A stretch of 64,000 nucleotides of DNA from Oscillospiraceae bacterium (GTDB taxonomy: Bacteria; Bacillota; Clostridia; Oscillospirales; Ruminococcaceae). The notes beneath the pieces are model-generated. The model was not told the DNA's origin. It made no database searches and saw only the letters and a program-made list of their open reading frames with translations. Location: assembly GCA_017547245.1 (NCBI GenBank), contig JAFYQD010000008.1, positions 172,368 through 236,367 on the forward strand, in the 5' to 3' direction. The translations under genes were made by a program, and so were the position numbers. Shown here piece by piece: positions 17,173-25,426 of the stretch; within the stretch, counting starts at the first letter, position 1, and each line of letters starts with the position of its first letter.

Positions 17173-17922
17173 GTGGAAGGATCGGTGTACAGCCCTGTGC
17201 GGGCGCATTTTCTGGACGAGGTACGGGGGTTATCCATTCTGTTGGTGGTGCTTCACCACACCGCATGGGATCTGCACCATTTATTCGGGGTCAGGCTTGC
17301 GCTTGTGGAACACCCGATAATGGACTTTTTGCAGCCTGCCTTTGCGGGTGTGTTTGTTTTTGTTTCGGGCATGGTCTGCAACACCAGCCGCAGCAACCTG
17401 CGGCGCGGATGGATCACCCTGGCCTGCGGATTGGCCATATCGGCGGCAACAAAGATTGCGTTGCCTGCCCAGACGGTGCGCTTTGGAATACTGCATCTGT
17501 TGGGTGCCTGTATGCTCCTGTATGGTTGGGGTTCCCATTGGATACGAAAACTGCCTGCCGAAGTGGGTTTTGTGCTGACCGCTTTTTTGTTTGCAATAAC
17601 CCGAAATGTGCCGGATGGGTCAATTGGGGTGGCGGGATGGTCGGCGGCGCTGCCAAAGGGATGGTACCAACTGGATCTGGGTTTTATTGTTGGCCTTCCT
17701 GACGCAGGGTTTCGTTCAGCCGATTATTTCCCGCTAATCCCATGGGTTTTTTTGTTTTTTGCCGGCAGCTTTTTGGGGCGGCCTGTGTTTGCCCAGCGCA
17801 GCCCGGCATGGTTGTTTGACCTGCACCTGCCGCCGCTGGCCTGGCTTGGACGGCACACCCTGTGGGTTTATCTGCTGCACCAGCCGCTGCTGTTTGGTCT
17901 TATGAATCTGATCTTTCAATAA
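17173..17922 (+). CDS. DUF1624 (heparan-alpha-glucosaminide acetyltransferase-like) membrane protein
   Basis: The protein of about 249 residues has six to seven hydrophobic helices and opens with RAHFLDEVRGLSIL, the family mark of DUF1624/HGSNAT-catalytic-like proteins. It is followed by VLHHTAWD, with a His pair at the membrane face. It ends in LGRHTLWVYLLHQPLLFG, a motif shared with membrane acyltransferases. The substrate is unknown. GTG 17173 is favoured because GGGAGG lies 7 nt upstream; GTG 17170 and ATG 17140 are alternatives, the last overlapping the secG terminator region. It converges on the GNAT gene over a shared terminator. Confidence 0.78.
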   Translation: MEGSVYSPVRAHFLDEVRGLSILLVVLHHTAWDLHHLFGVRLALVEHPIMDFLQPAFAGVFVFVSGMVCNTSRSNLRRGWITLACGLAISAATKIALPAQTVRFGILHLLGACMLLYGWGSHWIRKLPAEVGFVLTAFLFAITRNVPDGSIGVAGWSAALPKGWYQLDLGFIVGLPDAGFRSADYFPLIPWVFLFFAGSFLGRPVFAQRSPAWLFDLHLPPLAWLGRHTLWVYLLHQPLLFGLMNLIFQ

Positions 17923-17926
17923 AAAC

Positions 17927-17961
17927 GCCTGCCGCATCTGATGTGCGGCAGGCATTTTTTT
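17927..17961. terminator. Bidirectional terminator between convergent genes
   Basis: A 10-bp stem (17927-17936 with 17944-17953) flanked by A-run and T-run, so it can serve both strands. Confidence 0.9.
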
Positions 17962-18817
17962 ACAGGGTTTTCTTTACATCGGTGTGCAGTTCGGGACCGC
18001 TCATAAAAGGTTGGCCGCAGGGGGTATAGCCGATGTGGAGATAAAAATCCATGGCGGGGTGACGCGCCGAAAGAAAGACTTCCTGTGCGCCCAGTTCCAA
18101 GGCCTTAAATTCCAGAGCTTCCACCAGTTTACGGCCCATGCCGCCGCCGCGCAGGCTGCCGGAAAGGGCAATTTTGCCCAGCTTGTAGCGCCCGTCGGGC
18201 AGGGGCGCCACTCGTCCGCAGGCCACCACATTTCCATCCTGATACATCAGCATGGTGTGGGCAATGGGGTCAAGCTCATCGGGGTCGTTGGTGTAACCGA
18301 ATTCCTTGCCAAACACCTGACGGCGCAGTTCCAAAGCAGGGGAAATATCCTGCCCGGGCTGCAGCCAGCTTATTTGGTAGGGGTTGTCGTCCAGATAGGC
18401 TACCATAATTTCAACGGTATAGTCGGCAACATCGCACTCGATGCCGGTGGACAGAAGTCCTTTCTTTTTGAAAAAGGCGGTGGTGCCCAATTCGGCGGTC
18501 AGGCGGAGGTGTTCGCAGCCGAGGCGGCGGCTTTTTTCCACCAGTTCAGCCACCATTGTGGTGCCGATTCCCTTTCCGCGGAAGGGGGCTGCAACCGCTA
18601 CGGTGGTAGCCATGAATACGCTGTCCATGCCACGGGCAAGACGGGCGCAGGCTGCGGGCTGACCATCCTGTTTTACCAACAGGTGAAGGCAGGTGCGGTC
18701 GTCGCTGCTGCCAAAACTTTTGGGCAGGCCAAATTCGGTGGTAAAAATGGCATGGCGCAGTTGGGTCAGTTCCTCAAAAAGGGGGCTGCCGCTGCCCAGC
18801 CAGAAGAATTCTGTCAT
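17960..18817 (-). CDS. Tandem GNAT-family N-acetyltransferase
   Basis: The 285 residues hold two GNAT folds in a row. The first (about 1-140) has the acetyl-CoA loop APFRGKGIGTTM; the second (about 150-285) has LRGGGMGRKLVEAL. The second also carries the ElaA-like pattern of LRRQVFGKEFG, SARHPAMDFYLHIGY and a C-terminal G-x-P, and the first has the related LRHAIFTTEFG. This suggests internal duplication of one ancestral domain. The acceptor substrate cannot be read. The start ATG at 18817 is in a short leader. Confidence 0.82.
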   Translation of the reverse strand: MTEFFWLGSGSPLFEELTQLRHAIFTTEFGLPKSFGSSDDRTCLHLLVKQDGQPAACARLARGMDSVFMATTVAVAAPFRGKGIGTTMVAELVEKSRRLGCEHLRLTAELGTTAFFKKKGLLSTGIECDVADYTVEIMVAYLDDNPYQISWLQPGQDISPALELRRQVFGKEFGYTNDPDELDPIAHTMLMYQDGNVVACGRVAPLPDGRYKLGKIALSGSLRGGGMGRKLVEALEFKALELGAQEVFLSARHPAMDFYLHIGYTPCGQPFMSGPELHTDVKKTL

Positions 18818-18878
18818 ATCAATTCAGCTCCATACAAAGAAAAATGGGGTGGATGTTCCACCCCTGTATTATACATCT

Positions 18879-19142
18879 TCAAACCGGCCATAGCAACCGC
18901 AGGGCCAGCATCACCACCACACCGGGCATGCCGCCAACGGCCGACACCCCCAACGAAAGCAGACTGACGGGCAGAGCTACCCCTGTTTGGCCAGCTGTCA
19001 GGTTGACCAACCCAAAGGCAATCAGTCCCGTAACAGCAGAGAACAGCCAGCCCATCCAAAAACGGCCCAGCCGCAGCATAAAGATAAGGGACAGCACGGC
19101 AACGCCTCCCAGAATAGCCAGTGTGGTGTATGCGTCATTCAT
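18879..19142 (-). CDS. BofA-family (pro-sigma-K processing inhibitor-like) membrane protein
   Basis: The 87-residue protein has three hydrophobic segments and the BofA end motif GMPGVVVMLALRLL, preceded by VNLTAGQTGVALPVS, as in Bacillus BofA. In sporulating cells BofA holds the SpoIVFB protease inactive in the outer forespore membrane. The start is ATG 19142 with GGAAAGG upstream; an upstream in-frame ATG at 19163 precedes that ribosome site. It lies directly after a YaaL/DUF2508-like gene, the same order as yaaL-bofA in Bacillus. Family assignment is good; a sporulation role here is inferred. Confidence 0.8.
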   Translation of the reverse strand: MNDAYTTLAILGGVAVLSLIFMLRLGRFWMGWLFSAVTGLIAFGLVNLTAGQTGVALPVSLLSLGVSAVGGMPGVVVMLALRLLWPV

Positions 19143-19168
19143 CTTAATGTCCTTTCCTGCCAAACCTG

Positions 19169-19465
19169 TTACAACAATCCGGCTGCCTTCAGCGTTTGGC
19201 CAAGTACCGGATGTTTTTCGGCCGGCTGACGGCTGCCGCCGCAGCGCCTTACCTCATCCATCAGGTAGCGGTAATAGCTGCCCAGTGCTTTCATCTGGTA
19301 AATGCAGGCGTCGGTCAGGGCGTCGTTGGTACTCATGTCAAACAGGTTTTCGGCCAGTTTCATTTTTTGCCTGGTGGAGTCGATCTGCTGCAGAAGAACA
19401 GCCTGCTGGTCGGTTACATCAATGGTCTGTGTGTTGGGCAGTTCATCAAAAATACTGTTAAGCAT
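19169..19465 (-). CDS. YaaL/DUF2508-family protein
   Basis: The small cytosolic protein of about 98 residues has the DUF2508 core LAENLFDMSTNDALTDACIY followed by MKALGSYYRYLMDE. The function is unknown, but in Firmicutes the gene sits with bofA, as here (26 nt upstream of it). ATG 19465 is preferred because GGAAGG lies 9 nt upstream; in-frame upstream ATGs read through AT-rich sequence with no ribosome site. The recR gene that usually precedes yaaL is absent here. Confidence 0.8.
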   Translation of the reverse strand: MLNSIFDELPNTQTIDVTDQQAVLLQQIDSTRQKMKLAENLFDMSTNDALTDACIYQMKALGSYYRYLMDEVRRCGGSRQPAEKHPVLGQTLKAAGLL

Positions 19466-19652
19466 TCCCACCATCCTTCCAATGTTTATGATGAAAGTGT
19501 GGCCACTTATCCCCATTTTATGCCCAAAAACAAACTTTTTGGTGCCAATTGAGAAATGTTCACATATTATTGCTGGACATAATGGCATAAGGCTGATAAA
19601 ATAAATAAGATTTCGCAGCAAATATTATGCAACAGAAAGAGATGTGAATGAA

Positions 19653-20750
19653 ATGAATTTTGCAAAGCGTATGCTGGCTATGGTGCTGGCGGTAATGATG
19701 GTGCTCACCATTGCCGGCTGCTCGGGCAGCAAAGAGGCCGATGGCGTTGTGGCTACCTGTGGTGACCGCAGCATGAACGGTGCCCTTTACATGCGTTTTT
19801 TGCTGGATGCCTATACTTTGGCTGACACCTATAAGGAAGAATCCGGGGTTAATGTTCTGAAAACTACCGTAGAGGGTGTTGACGCTTCCCAGTGGATTCG
19901 TGACACCGTACGCAGCGATGTTGCCCGTTACTTTGCGGTTATGGAACAGTTCGAAAAAACCAATATGGAGTTTACCGACGAAGACCAGACCTATGTAGAC
20001 GACTATGCTGCCAGCATGATGGAACAGTACGCCTATATATTCGAAGCAAACGGAATCGATCTGGAAGCTTTGGAAGACTACTATGAATACAACATCAAGT
20101 CGATGGCTCTGTTTGATTACTACTATGGTCAGGGCGGCGAAAAGGAAGTTCCCATTGAGGAAGTGAAGGCCGAAATGCGCAAGACCTATAACATGACCAA
20201 GGTTATGATCTTTGATAAGGCCATCGTTACCGTTGACGCCGACGGAAATGTTGTTGAGCCCACCGATGCCGAAATTGAAGCAGCCAAGGCCAAGGCCGAA
20301 GCTTACTATGACCGTGCCGTGGCCGGCGAATCTTTCGAAGACCTGATCATTGAATGGGAAATCGAGTATTTTGGAGAAGACTTTATTGGCCATACCCATG
20401 AAGAAGGCGGCAGCCACGACCTGATCACCGTGGTTGGCGGCTCCGATGTTCCCCAGGCTTACTCCAGCGTAATGGATCATGCCGAATACGGCGAACCCCA
20501 GTTCATCGAAGATGCCGATGTTTACTATGTTGCCGCACGCTATGACATTGCTGAAGATGCCTATAACTTTGAAAGCTATCGCTCCACCATTCTGCTGACC
20601 ATGCGTTCTGAAGATTACCGCATCATGTCGGACGAATGGATTGCTGCCACAAACGTTTCTTTCAACCAGAAGGCTATGGATGCACACAGCCCCGAACAGC
20701 TGGATGCCAACATGAACAAGATTGGCGCCGTAAACAATCTGGCAAAGTAA
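19653..20750 (+). CDS. Putative lipoprotein, SurA-N-like
   Basis: The protein of about 365 residues begins with a lipoprotein signal and lipobox TIAGC (Cys about residue 23), so it is anchored outside the membrane. The mature part is acidic and Tyr-rich, with long helices, and resembles the chaperone-like N-domain of SurA/PrsA proteins. The PpiC isomerase motif is not evident, so I would not call it a foldase. GTG 19644 is in frame and closer to the AGAAAGAG ribosome site, so the start is uncertain by three codons. It is transcribed divergently from the yaaL-like gene and ends at a terminator. Confidence 0.75.
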   Translation: MNFAKRMLAMVLAVMMVLTIAGCSGSKEADGVVATCGDRSMNGALYMRFLLDAYTLADTYKEESGVNVLKTTVEGVDASQWIRDTVRSDVARYFAVMEQFEKTNMEFTDEDQTYVDDYAASMMEQYAYIFEANGIDLEALEDYYEYNIKSMALFDYYYGQGGEKEVPIEEVKAEMRKTYNMTKVMIFDKAIVTVDADGNVVEPTDAEIEAAKAKAEAYYDRAVAGESFEDLIIEWEIEYFGEDFIGHTHEEGGSHDLITVVGGSDVPQAYSSVMDHAEYGEPQFIEDADVYYVAARYDIAEDAYNFESYRSTILLTMRSEDYRIMSDEWIAATNVSFNQKAMDAHSPEQLDANMNKIGAVNNLAK

Positions 20751-20760
20751 AAAAACACGA

Positions 20761-20804
20761 AAAAATCCTGTCTGCCCTATGCTGTGGGGCGGCAGGATTT
20801 TTCT
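20761..20804 (+). terminator. Terminator after lipoprotein gene
   Basis: The stem AATCCTG/CAGGATT is extended by TGCCC/GGGCG pairing across a small mismatch, with a T-rich tail TTTTTC. Confidence 0.85.
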
Positions 20805-20861
20805 TTTTCCATGCAGGTTTTGGAAGCTTTTTTGGCACTGTATGAATGTGACGCCTATATG

Positions 20862-20890
20862 TTGACAAATCATATCGCCTATGGTATCTT
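20862..20890 (+). promoter_or_regulatory. Promoter for ABC export operon
   Basis: Consensus TTGACA (20862-20867), a 17-bp spacer and TATCTT (20885-20890), about 65 nt before the ATPase start. Confidence 0.8.
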
Positions 20891-20954
20891 TTAGGTGTAC
20901 TACACGGAATAATACAGCTTGGCTTTGCTAAGCTTTGGAACAAAAGGAGAGCCT

Positions 20955-21776
20955 GTGAAACCCGTAATCAGAATTAAAGGCCTGCGTAAGGTTTACCGCC
21001 TGGGTGGAGAGAAGGTGGTGGCCCTGGGCCGCATCAATCTGGATATTGCCCCGGGAACCATCTGCTGCATTCTGGGCACCTCGGGCTCGGGCAAATCCAC
21101 CCTGCTCAACCAGCTGGCCGGGTTGGAAAAACCCACCGGCGGCGAGGTTTTTGTGCTGGGGAAGAATATCTCCAAAATGGACGAAAAACAGCTGGCAGAG
21201 TTCCGCCAGAAACATCTGGGCTTTGTGTTTCAGTCCTATAACCTGCTGCAGGGCATGAGTGCGGAAGACAATGTGGCGCTGCCCCTTACCTTCCGCGGAG
21301 TTCCCCGAGGAATGCGCCGCAGGATGGCCCAAAAAATGCTGGCCCAGGTTGGACTTAAAGACAGGGCAAAACATCGCCCCAACCAGATGTCGGGTGGCCA
21401 GCAGCAGCGCGTAGGCATTGCCCGCGCATTTGTGTGCCGTCCGGATGTGGTTTTTGCCGATGAACCTACCGGCAATCTGGATACCAAAACCACCCGTGAG
21501 GTAATGGAACTGATGGTGGACATGGCCCGAAAATATCATCAGACCATCGTTTTGGTCACCCATGATATGGAACTGGCCGAATATGCCGACCGTATCATTA
21601 CCCTGGTGGATGGGAACATTGTGGATGACAGGGAAAATACCCCCTGCTACATTCCTGCCTTTGTGGAGGAAACACAAACTGCCTCTGACCTGCCTGTGGG
21701 GGAAGAATTTGCGGATTGTGAAAACGAAACAACCGCATCCGAAGAAAATACCGCTGATAAGGAGCTTGGAATATGA
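20955..21776 (+). CDS. MacB/LolD-type ABC transporter ATPase
   Basis: The 273-residue ATPase has Walker [10 protein letters not shown] (about residue 39), Q-loop in FVFQSYNLL, signature MSGGQQQR and Walker [13 protein letters not shown], the last typical of the MacB/LolD/FtsE branch. The C-terminal 50 residues past the ATPase fold are acidic and Thr/Glu-rich and look disordered. The GTG start at 20955 follows AAAGGAGAG. The stop overlaps the next gene by 4 bp, and two genes on is the matching FtsX-type permease, so the three form one export or mechanotransmission complex. Confidence 0.9.
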   Translation: MKPVIRIKGLRKVYRLGGEKVVALGRINLDIAPGTICCILGTSGSGKSTLLNQLAGLEKPTGGEVFVLGKNISKMDEKQLAEFRQKHLGFVFQSYNLLQGMSAEDNVALPLTFRGVPRGMRRRMAQKMLAQVGLKDRAKHRPNQMSGGQQQRVGIARAFVCRPDVVFADEPTGNLDTKTTREVMELMVDMARKYHQTIVLVTHDMELAEYADRIITLVDGNIVDDRENTPCYIPAFVEETQTASDLPVGEEFADCENETTASEENTADKELGI

Positions 21777-23296
21777 GAAAAAAAGCTACTAGAATTATCT
21801 GCCTGCTGCTTGCTGTTTTGATGGTGATGGGTACCGTTACATGGCTGATCACCCTGATTGCCTCGGCCGATACCCTCACCGATGCCAAAGCCGACACTTC
21901 TTTGAGCTATAGCCTGGAAAAGGTTTATGTTGGCAGAGGGAATGCCCAAAAAGACGCTTTTTGTTACGAAAAGGGCAGCACCACAAAAACTGCCTATAAA
22001 ATCCGCAGCGGCTATTATGCCGACTTTGACCTGAATGTTGTCATGACCTTTGAAACCGAAGACGAGGCCGAACGCTTTGCCGAGAAAAACAGCGCAATGA
22101 AAATTGCCATCGACTCGGGCAGCTTTACTGTCGATAAGGATGTTCCCTCGACCTTTGCGGTAACCGAAGTTGACTTTGACGGAAAAGAGGTCAGCATTGT
22201 GGTTGATGTTGACCGTGTAAGATATGGCGGCAAAGGAAAAACCCTCGGCTTTACCCTCTACAGCGAAAACTATTCTTCGGCCCATTCCATCTCCATCAGC
22301 CAGTGCGAAGAGCTTGAACCCAGCCTCGGCACGGATGACGATGACGACAACTCCTCTGTTTCTGCCCCCACCCCTTATGTTATAGTAAGCAACTATAACT
22401 TTGGGGAAGGCAGCGTGATGGCCGGCCAGGAGTTTACCCTGAATCTGGCCATTAAAAACACCAGCAGCATCAAGGTGGGCAACATGACCATGACCGTGGT
22501 CACTCCCGATGCTTTTACACTGGTCAATTCCTCCAACACTGTTTATATCGAAAATCTGGCCGCAAACGATGTTTTTCAGCACAGCATTCGTATGCTGACC
22601 CGTGCATCGGCCGACCCCGAACCCGCAGTAGTGGAAATTGTTTTTGATTACCAGTATGTGGCCGACGGAACCCGTAAGGATGTCAGCCGTTCCGAAAAAA
22701 TTGCAATTCCCGTCAGCCAGCGTGACCGCTTTGAAGTGGAAGAACTGAGCCTGCCCCAGCAGCTGTGGGTGGGTGAGGAATATGACCTTGAGGTCAAGTA
22801 CATCAACAAGGGCCGCAGCACGGTGTATAACCTGTCGGCCGCTTTGGTGGGCGAGGGCCTTGCCGAATCCAACCAGAGCGAAAATGTGGGCAACGTGGAA
22901 TCGGGAAAATCGGGCAATGTGGATTTCTTCCTGATGACCGATATGCCCGGAACACTCAGCGGAAAAGTTGTCATTACATACGAAGATGCAAACATGAACG
23001 AAAAGACCATAGAACTGCCCTACAGCATTGAAGTGATGGCCATGGAAGAACCTGTTTACCGTGATCCCATGGGCGACATCGTTTATAACGAAGATGGCAG
23101 CTATTATGGTCCCGACGGCATCCTGTACGGACCCGACGGTATGCCCATGGCAGAAAAAGAAGCCGGATGGCAGACCTGGGCCATTGTGGGTGCCTGTGTG
23201 CTGGCCGGTCTGGCAGCACTGCTGGTTGTAAGAAAGAAGCGTAAAGCCGCCCGTTTGCTGGCCGAACTGGAAGAGGACAATAATGAAGATTTCTGA
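21773..23296 (+). CDS. Signal-anchored extracytoplasmic protein of ABC operon (CARDB/S-layer-like)
   Basis: The 507 residues comprise an N-terminal hydrophobic segment (about 8-31) and a large extracytoplasmic region of beta-sandwich character. They end in a C-terminal membrane helix (466-486) followed by a Lys/Arg-rich cytosolic tail. The stretches from about 200 to 430 (SVMAGQEFTLNLAIKNTSSI; LWVGEEYDLEVKYINKG) resemble CARDB/COG1361 domains, which bind surfaces or sugars. Short GPDG repeats precede the helix. It is coupled to the ATPase (4-bp overlap) and the permease (14-bp overlap), so it replaces the MacA-type adaptor of other systems. The exact role is unknown. Confidence 0.8.
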   Translation: MRKKATRIICLLLAVLMVMGTVTWLITLIASADTLTDAKADTSLSYSLEKVYVGRGNAQKDAFCYEKGSTTKTAYKIRSGYYADFDLNVVMTFETEDEAERFAEKNSAMKIAIDSGSFTVDKDVPSTFAVTEVDFDGKEVSIVVDVDRVRYGGKGKTLGFTLYSENYSSAHSISISQCEELEPSLGTDDDDDNSSVSAPTPYVIVSNYNFGEGSVMAGQEFTLNLAIKNTSSIKVGNMTMTVVTPDAFTLVNSSNTVYIENLAANDVFQHSIRMLTRASADPEPAVVEIVFDYQYVADGTRKDVSRSEKIAIPVSQRDRFEVEELSLPQQLWVGEEYDLEVKYINKGRSTVYNLSAALVGEGLAESNQSENVGNVESGKSGNVDFFLMTDMPGTLSGKVVITYEDANMNEKTIELPYSIEVMAMEEPVYRDPMGDIVYNEDGSYYGPDGILYGPDGMPMAEKEAGWQTWAIVGACVLAGLAALLVVRKKRKAARLLAELEEDNNEDF

Positions 23297-24647
23297 TGTC
23301 ATTTCCATGTGCATAGCCAACCTGACCCGACGCAAGGTGCGCACTCTGCTCACCGTTATTGGCGTGGTGGTTGGTACCTGTGCCATTATGGTCATGGTGT
23401 CGCTGGGTCTGGGCATGCAGGCCAGCCAGGATGCCATGTTGGCACAGATGGGTGACCTGACGGTCATCCAGGTTTACAATTACAACAATACCTCGGAAGA
23501 AATTGTGCTGGATGATGATGCGGTTGCCGCCATGTCCGCATTGGATGGGGTAGATGTGGCTACGCCCTTCTGGCAGCCGTGGGAAGTTAGTACCGAGGTG
23601 GTTTCGGGCAACAATGATCGCTATCAGATGAGCTATCCCACCATTGTGGGTGTTTATCCAGAAGCGCTGGAAAAGTTCGGCTATGAGCTGAACGAGGGGC
23701 GCTTTGCCACCCAGAACGATAAGGCATACACCGTGGTGTTTGGCCAGAATGCTGCCTATAACTTCCGTGATACCAAGCGCAAACGCAACAACTGGGTGTG
23801 GGCGGAGCCCGACCCTGTTACAGGCAAAATAACTCCGCCCTTTGTGGATATCTGGAAGGATGACCTGACCCTGCGCACCATAAAGACGGAAGAGGACAGC
23901 AAGGTAGTCAGCTACGAAATGCGTGTGGTGGGTACCATCAAACAGGACTGGAGCAAGGGCTGGGAAACCGACGGCGGCATCTTCATGGACATCAACGACC
24001 TGAAGGCTCTGGTCAAGGAATACAACGACATCAACGATGTGCGCAGCAGCAATGGGCAGGCCGGTTACTCCGATGTGCGTGTGCGTGTAAAGGATTTGGA
24101 TCTGGTTGCCGGCGTGGAAGACCAGATTCAGGCCATGGGTTTTGAGACCTATTCGATGGAAAGCATGCGCGAGCCCATGCAGGAGCAATCCCGTCAGCAG
24201 CAGCTGATTCTGGGCGGTCTGGGCTTTATCTCGCTGTTTGTTGCCGCCATCGGCATCACCAACACCATGATCATGTCTATCTATGAACGCACCCGTGAAA
24301 TTGGTGTGATGAAGGTTTTGGGCTGCCGTTTGGGCAACATCCGTGCAGTTTTTCTGATGGAAGCCGGATGTATCGGTTTTATTGGCGGCGTGATTGGTGT
24401 GCTGATCAGCTGCGGCATTTCCTGGGTGCTCAACCACCTAAGCGGCGGTGGCCTTGCCAGTGGGCTGATGGGTCTGCTGGGCGGCGGCTATTACTATGGC
24501 GGCAGCGATGTTGGCATTTCCATCATTCCTGCCTGGCTGATTGCCGCTTCGCTGGTTTTCTCCACCATGGTGGGTCTGGTTTCGGGCTTTGGCCCGGCCA
24601 ACCGTGCGGTAAAAATTTCGGCACTGGAAGCCATCAAACACGAATGA
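23283..24647 (+). CDS. MacB-type FtsX-domain ABC permease
   Basis: The 454-residue permease has the MacB pattern. One helix is near residues 18-43 (RKVRTLLTVIGVVVG). A large extracytoplasmic MacB_PCD domain (about 45-300) follows, then three C-terminal helices with the FtsX coupling motif YERTREIGVMKVLGCR. A glycine-rich loop (SGGGLASGLMGLLGGGYYYGG, residues about 395-415) sits between the last helices and is unusual in length. The protein forms a homodimer with the ATPase two genes upstream. The start ATG lies inside the preceding gene. Confidence 0.9.
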   Translation: MKISDVISMCIANLTRRKVRTLLTVIGVVVGTCAIMVMVSLGLGMQASQDAMLAQMGDLTVIQVYNYNNTSEEIVLDDDAVAAMSALDGVDVATPFWQPWEVSTEVVSGNNDRYQMSYPTIVGVYPEALEKFGYELNEGRFATQNDKAYTVVFGQNAAYNFRDTKRKRNNWVWAEPDPVTGKITPPFVDIWKDDLTLRTIKTEEDSKVVSYEMRVVGTIKQDWSKGWETDGGIFMDINDLKALVKEYNDINDVRSSNGQAGYSDVRVRVKDLDLVAGVEDQIQAMGFETYSMESMREPMQEQSRQQQLILGGLGFISLFVAAIGITNTMIMSIYERTREIGVMKVLGCRLGNIRAVFLMEAGCIGFIGGVIGVLISCGISWVLNHLSGGGLASGLMGLLGGGYYYGGSDVGISIIPAWLIAASLVFSTMVGLVSGFGPANRAVKISALEAIKHE

Positions 24648-24648
24648 T

Positions 24649-24686
24649 AAACAGGGGCAGGGGCAAAACAATGTCCCTGCCTGTTT
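24649..24686 (+). terminator. Weak hairpin after ABC operon
   Basis: AAACAGG plus CAGGG pair with CCCTG plus CCTGTTT around a GG bulge. The tail is GAAATT, so termination may be incomplete. Confidence 0.4.
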
Positions 24687-24878
24687 GAAATTGACCGGGC
24701 TGCTTGCTATGGCTTTTTGGCACAAATTGCGGTATACTGTAAACAAATAAGGGAAGAACTGCAGTTTGTGCCTGCTTTGGAATGGAAAGAACTGTTGGCG
24801 GAAAAAATCCGTCAGCGGTGCAACAAAGTTTGGAAAACGCGGCACATATTGAGTGAACCGCTGAAAAGGTGGTGTGAA

Positions 24879-25391
24879 ATGAACGTCGACGTGGGCGCTG
24901 TACGCCGTGCCAGAGAAGGGAATATAGAAAGCTTTGAGATGGTGTACGCACAGGTTGCACCCGACCTTTACAAGGTCGCGCTGTACACCCTTGGGAACGC
25001 CCATGACGCCGAAGATGCCGTCAGCGAAACTTTTCTGGAAGCTTTCAAAGGAATCAAGAATCTGCGGGACGAAAGCAAGTTTGCCCCGTGGATCATGAAA
25101 ATCCTTTCGGTCCGCTGCAAGCGGAGGATCGGCCAGTACATCAAGGACAAAAACAGCATTGATATTGATGAGATTTTGAATCTCTCCTCTTCGGATGGGG
25201 ATCCGACCCAGCGCGCCGAGGTTTTTACCGCGCTGAATGATCTGAAGCATGAAGAACGCCTGATTGTTGTTCTGTCGGTGCTGCAGGGATACACCACCAA
25301 AGAGATTGCAGCCATTTTGGGCTGCCCGCAGGGTACTGTCAGTTCCAAACTGCACCGCACCCTGAAAAAACTGAAAGAAAAGCTTTCTTAA
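24879..25391 (+). CDS. ECF-type RNA polymerase sigma factor
   Basis: The 170-residue factor has sigma region 2 (about 15-85: DLYKVALYTLGNAHDAEDAVSETF and FAPWIMKIL) and region 4 (about 115-168: TTKEIAAILGCPQGTVSSKL), without regions 1 and 3. This defines a group 4 (ECF) sigma. The start ATG 24879 follows AAAGGTGG. It is 35 nt before a membrane-tethered protein with a cytosolic N-terminal tail, the usual arrangement of an ECF sigma with its regulator. A TATACT at 24733-24738 could be its -10 element, but no clear -35 is present. Confidence 0.9.
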   Translation: MNVDVGAVRRAREGNIESFEMVYAQVAPDLYKVALYTLGNAHDAEDAVSETFLEAFKGIKNLRDESKFAPWIMKILSVRCKRRIGQYIKDKNSIDIDEILNLSSSDGDPTQRAEVFTALNDLKHEERLIVVLSVLQGYTTKEIAAILGCPQGTVSSKLHRTLKKLKEKLS

Positions 25392-25426
25392 ACAGACTAA
25401 GAACAAGGGAAGGGGGGATCGAGGTC

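Noticed and set aside
18879-19465. A recR-yaaL-bofA cluster
   Set aside because: yaaL- and bofA-like genes are present, but no recR precedes them; a lipoprotein gene reads away instead.
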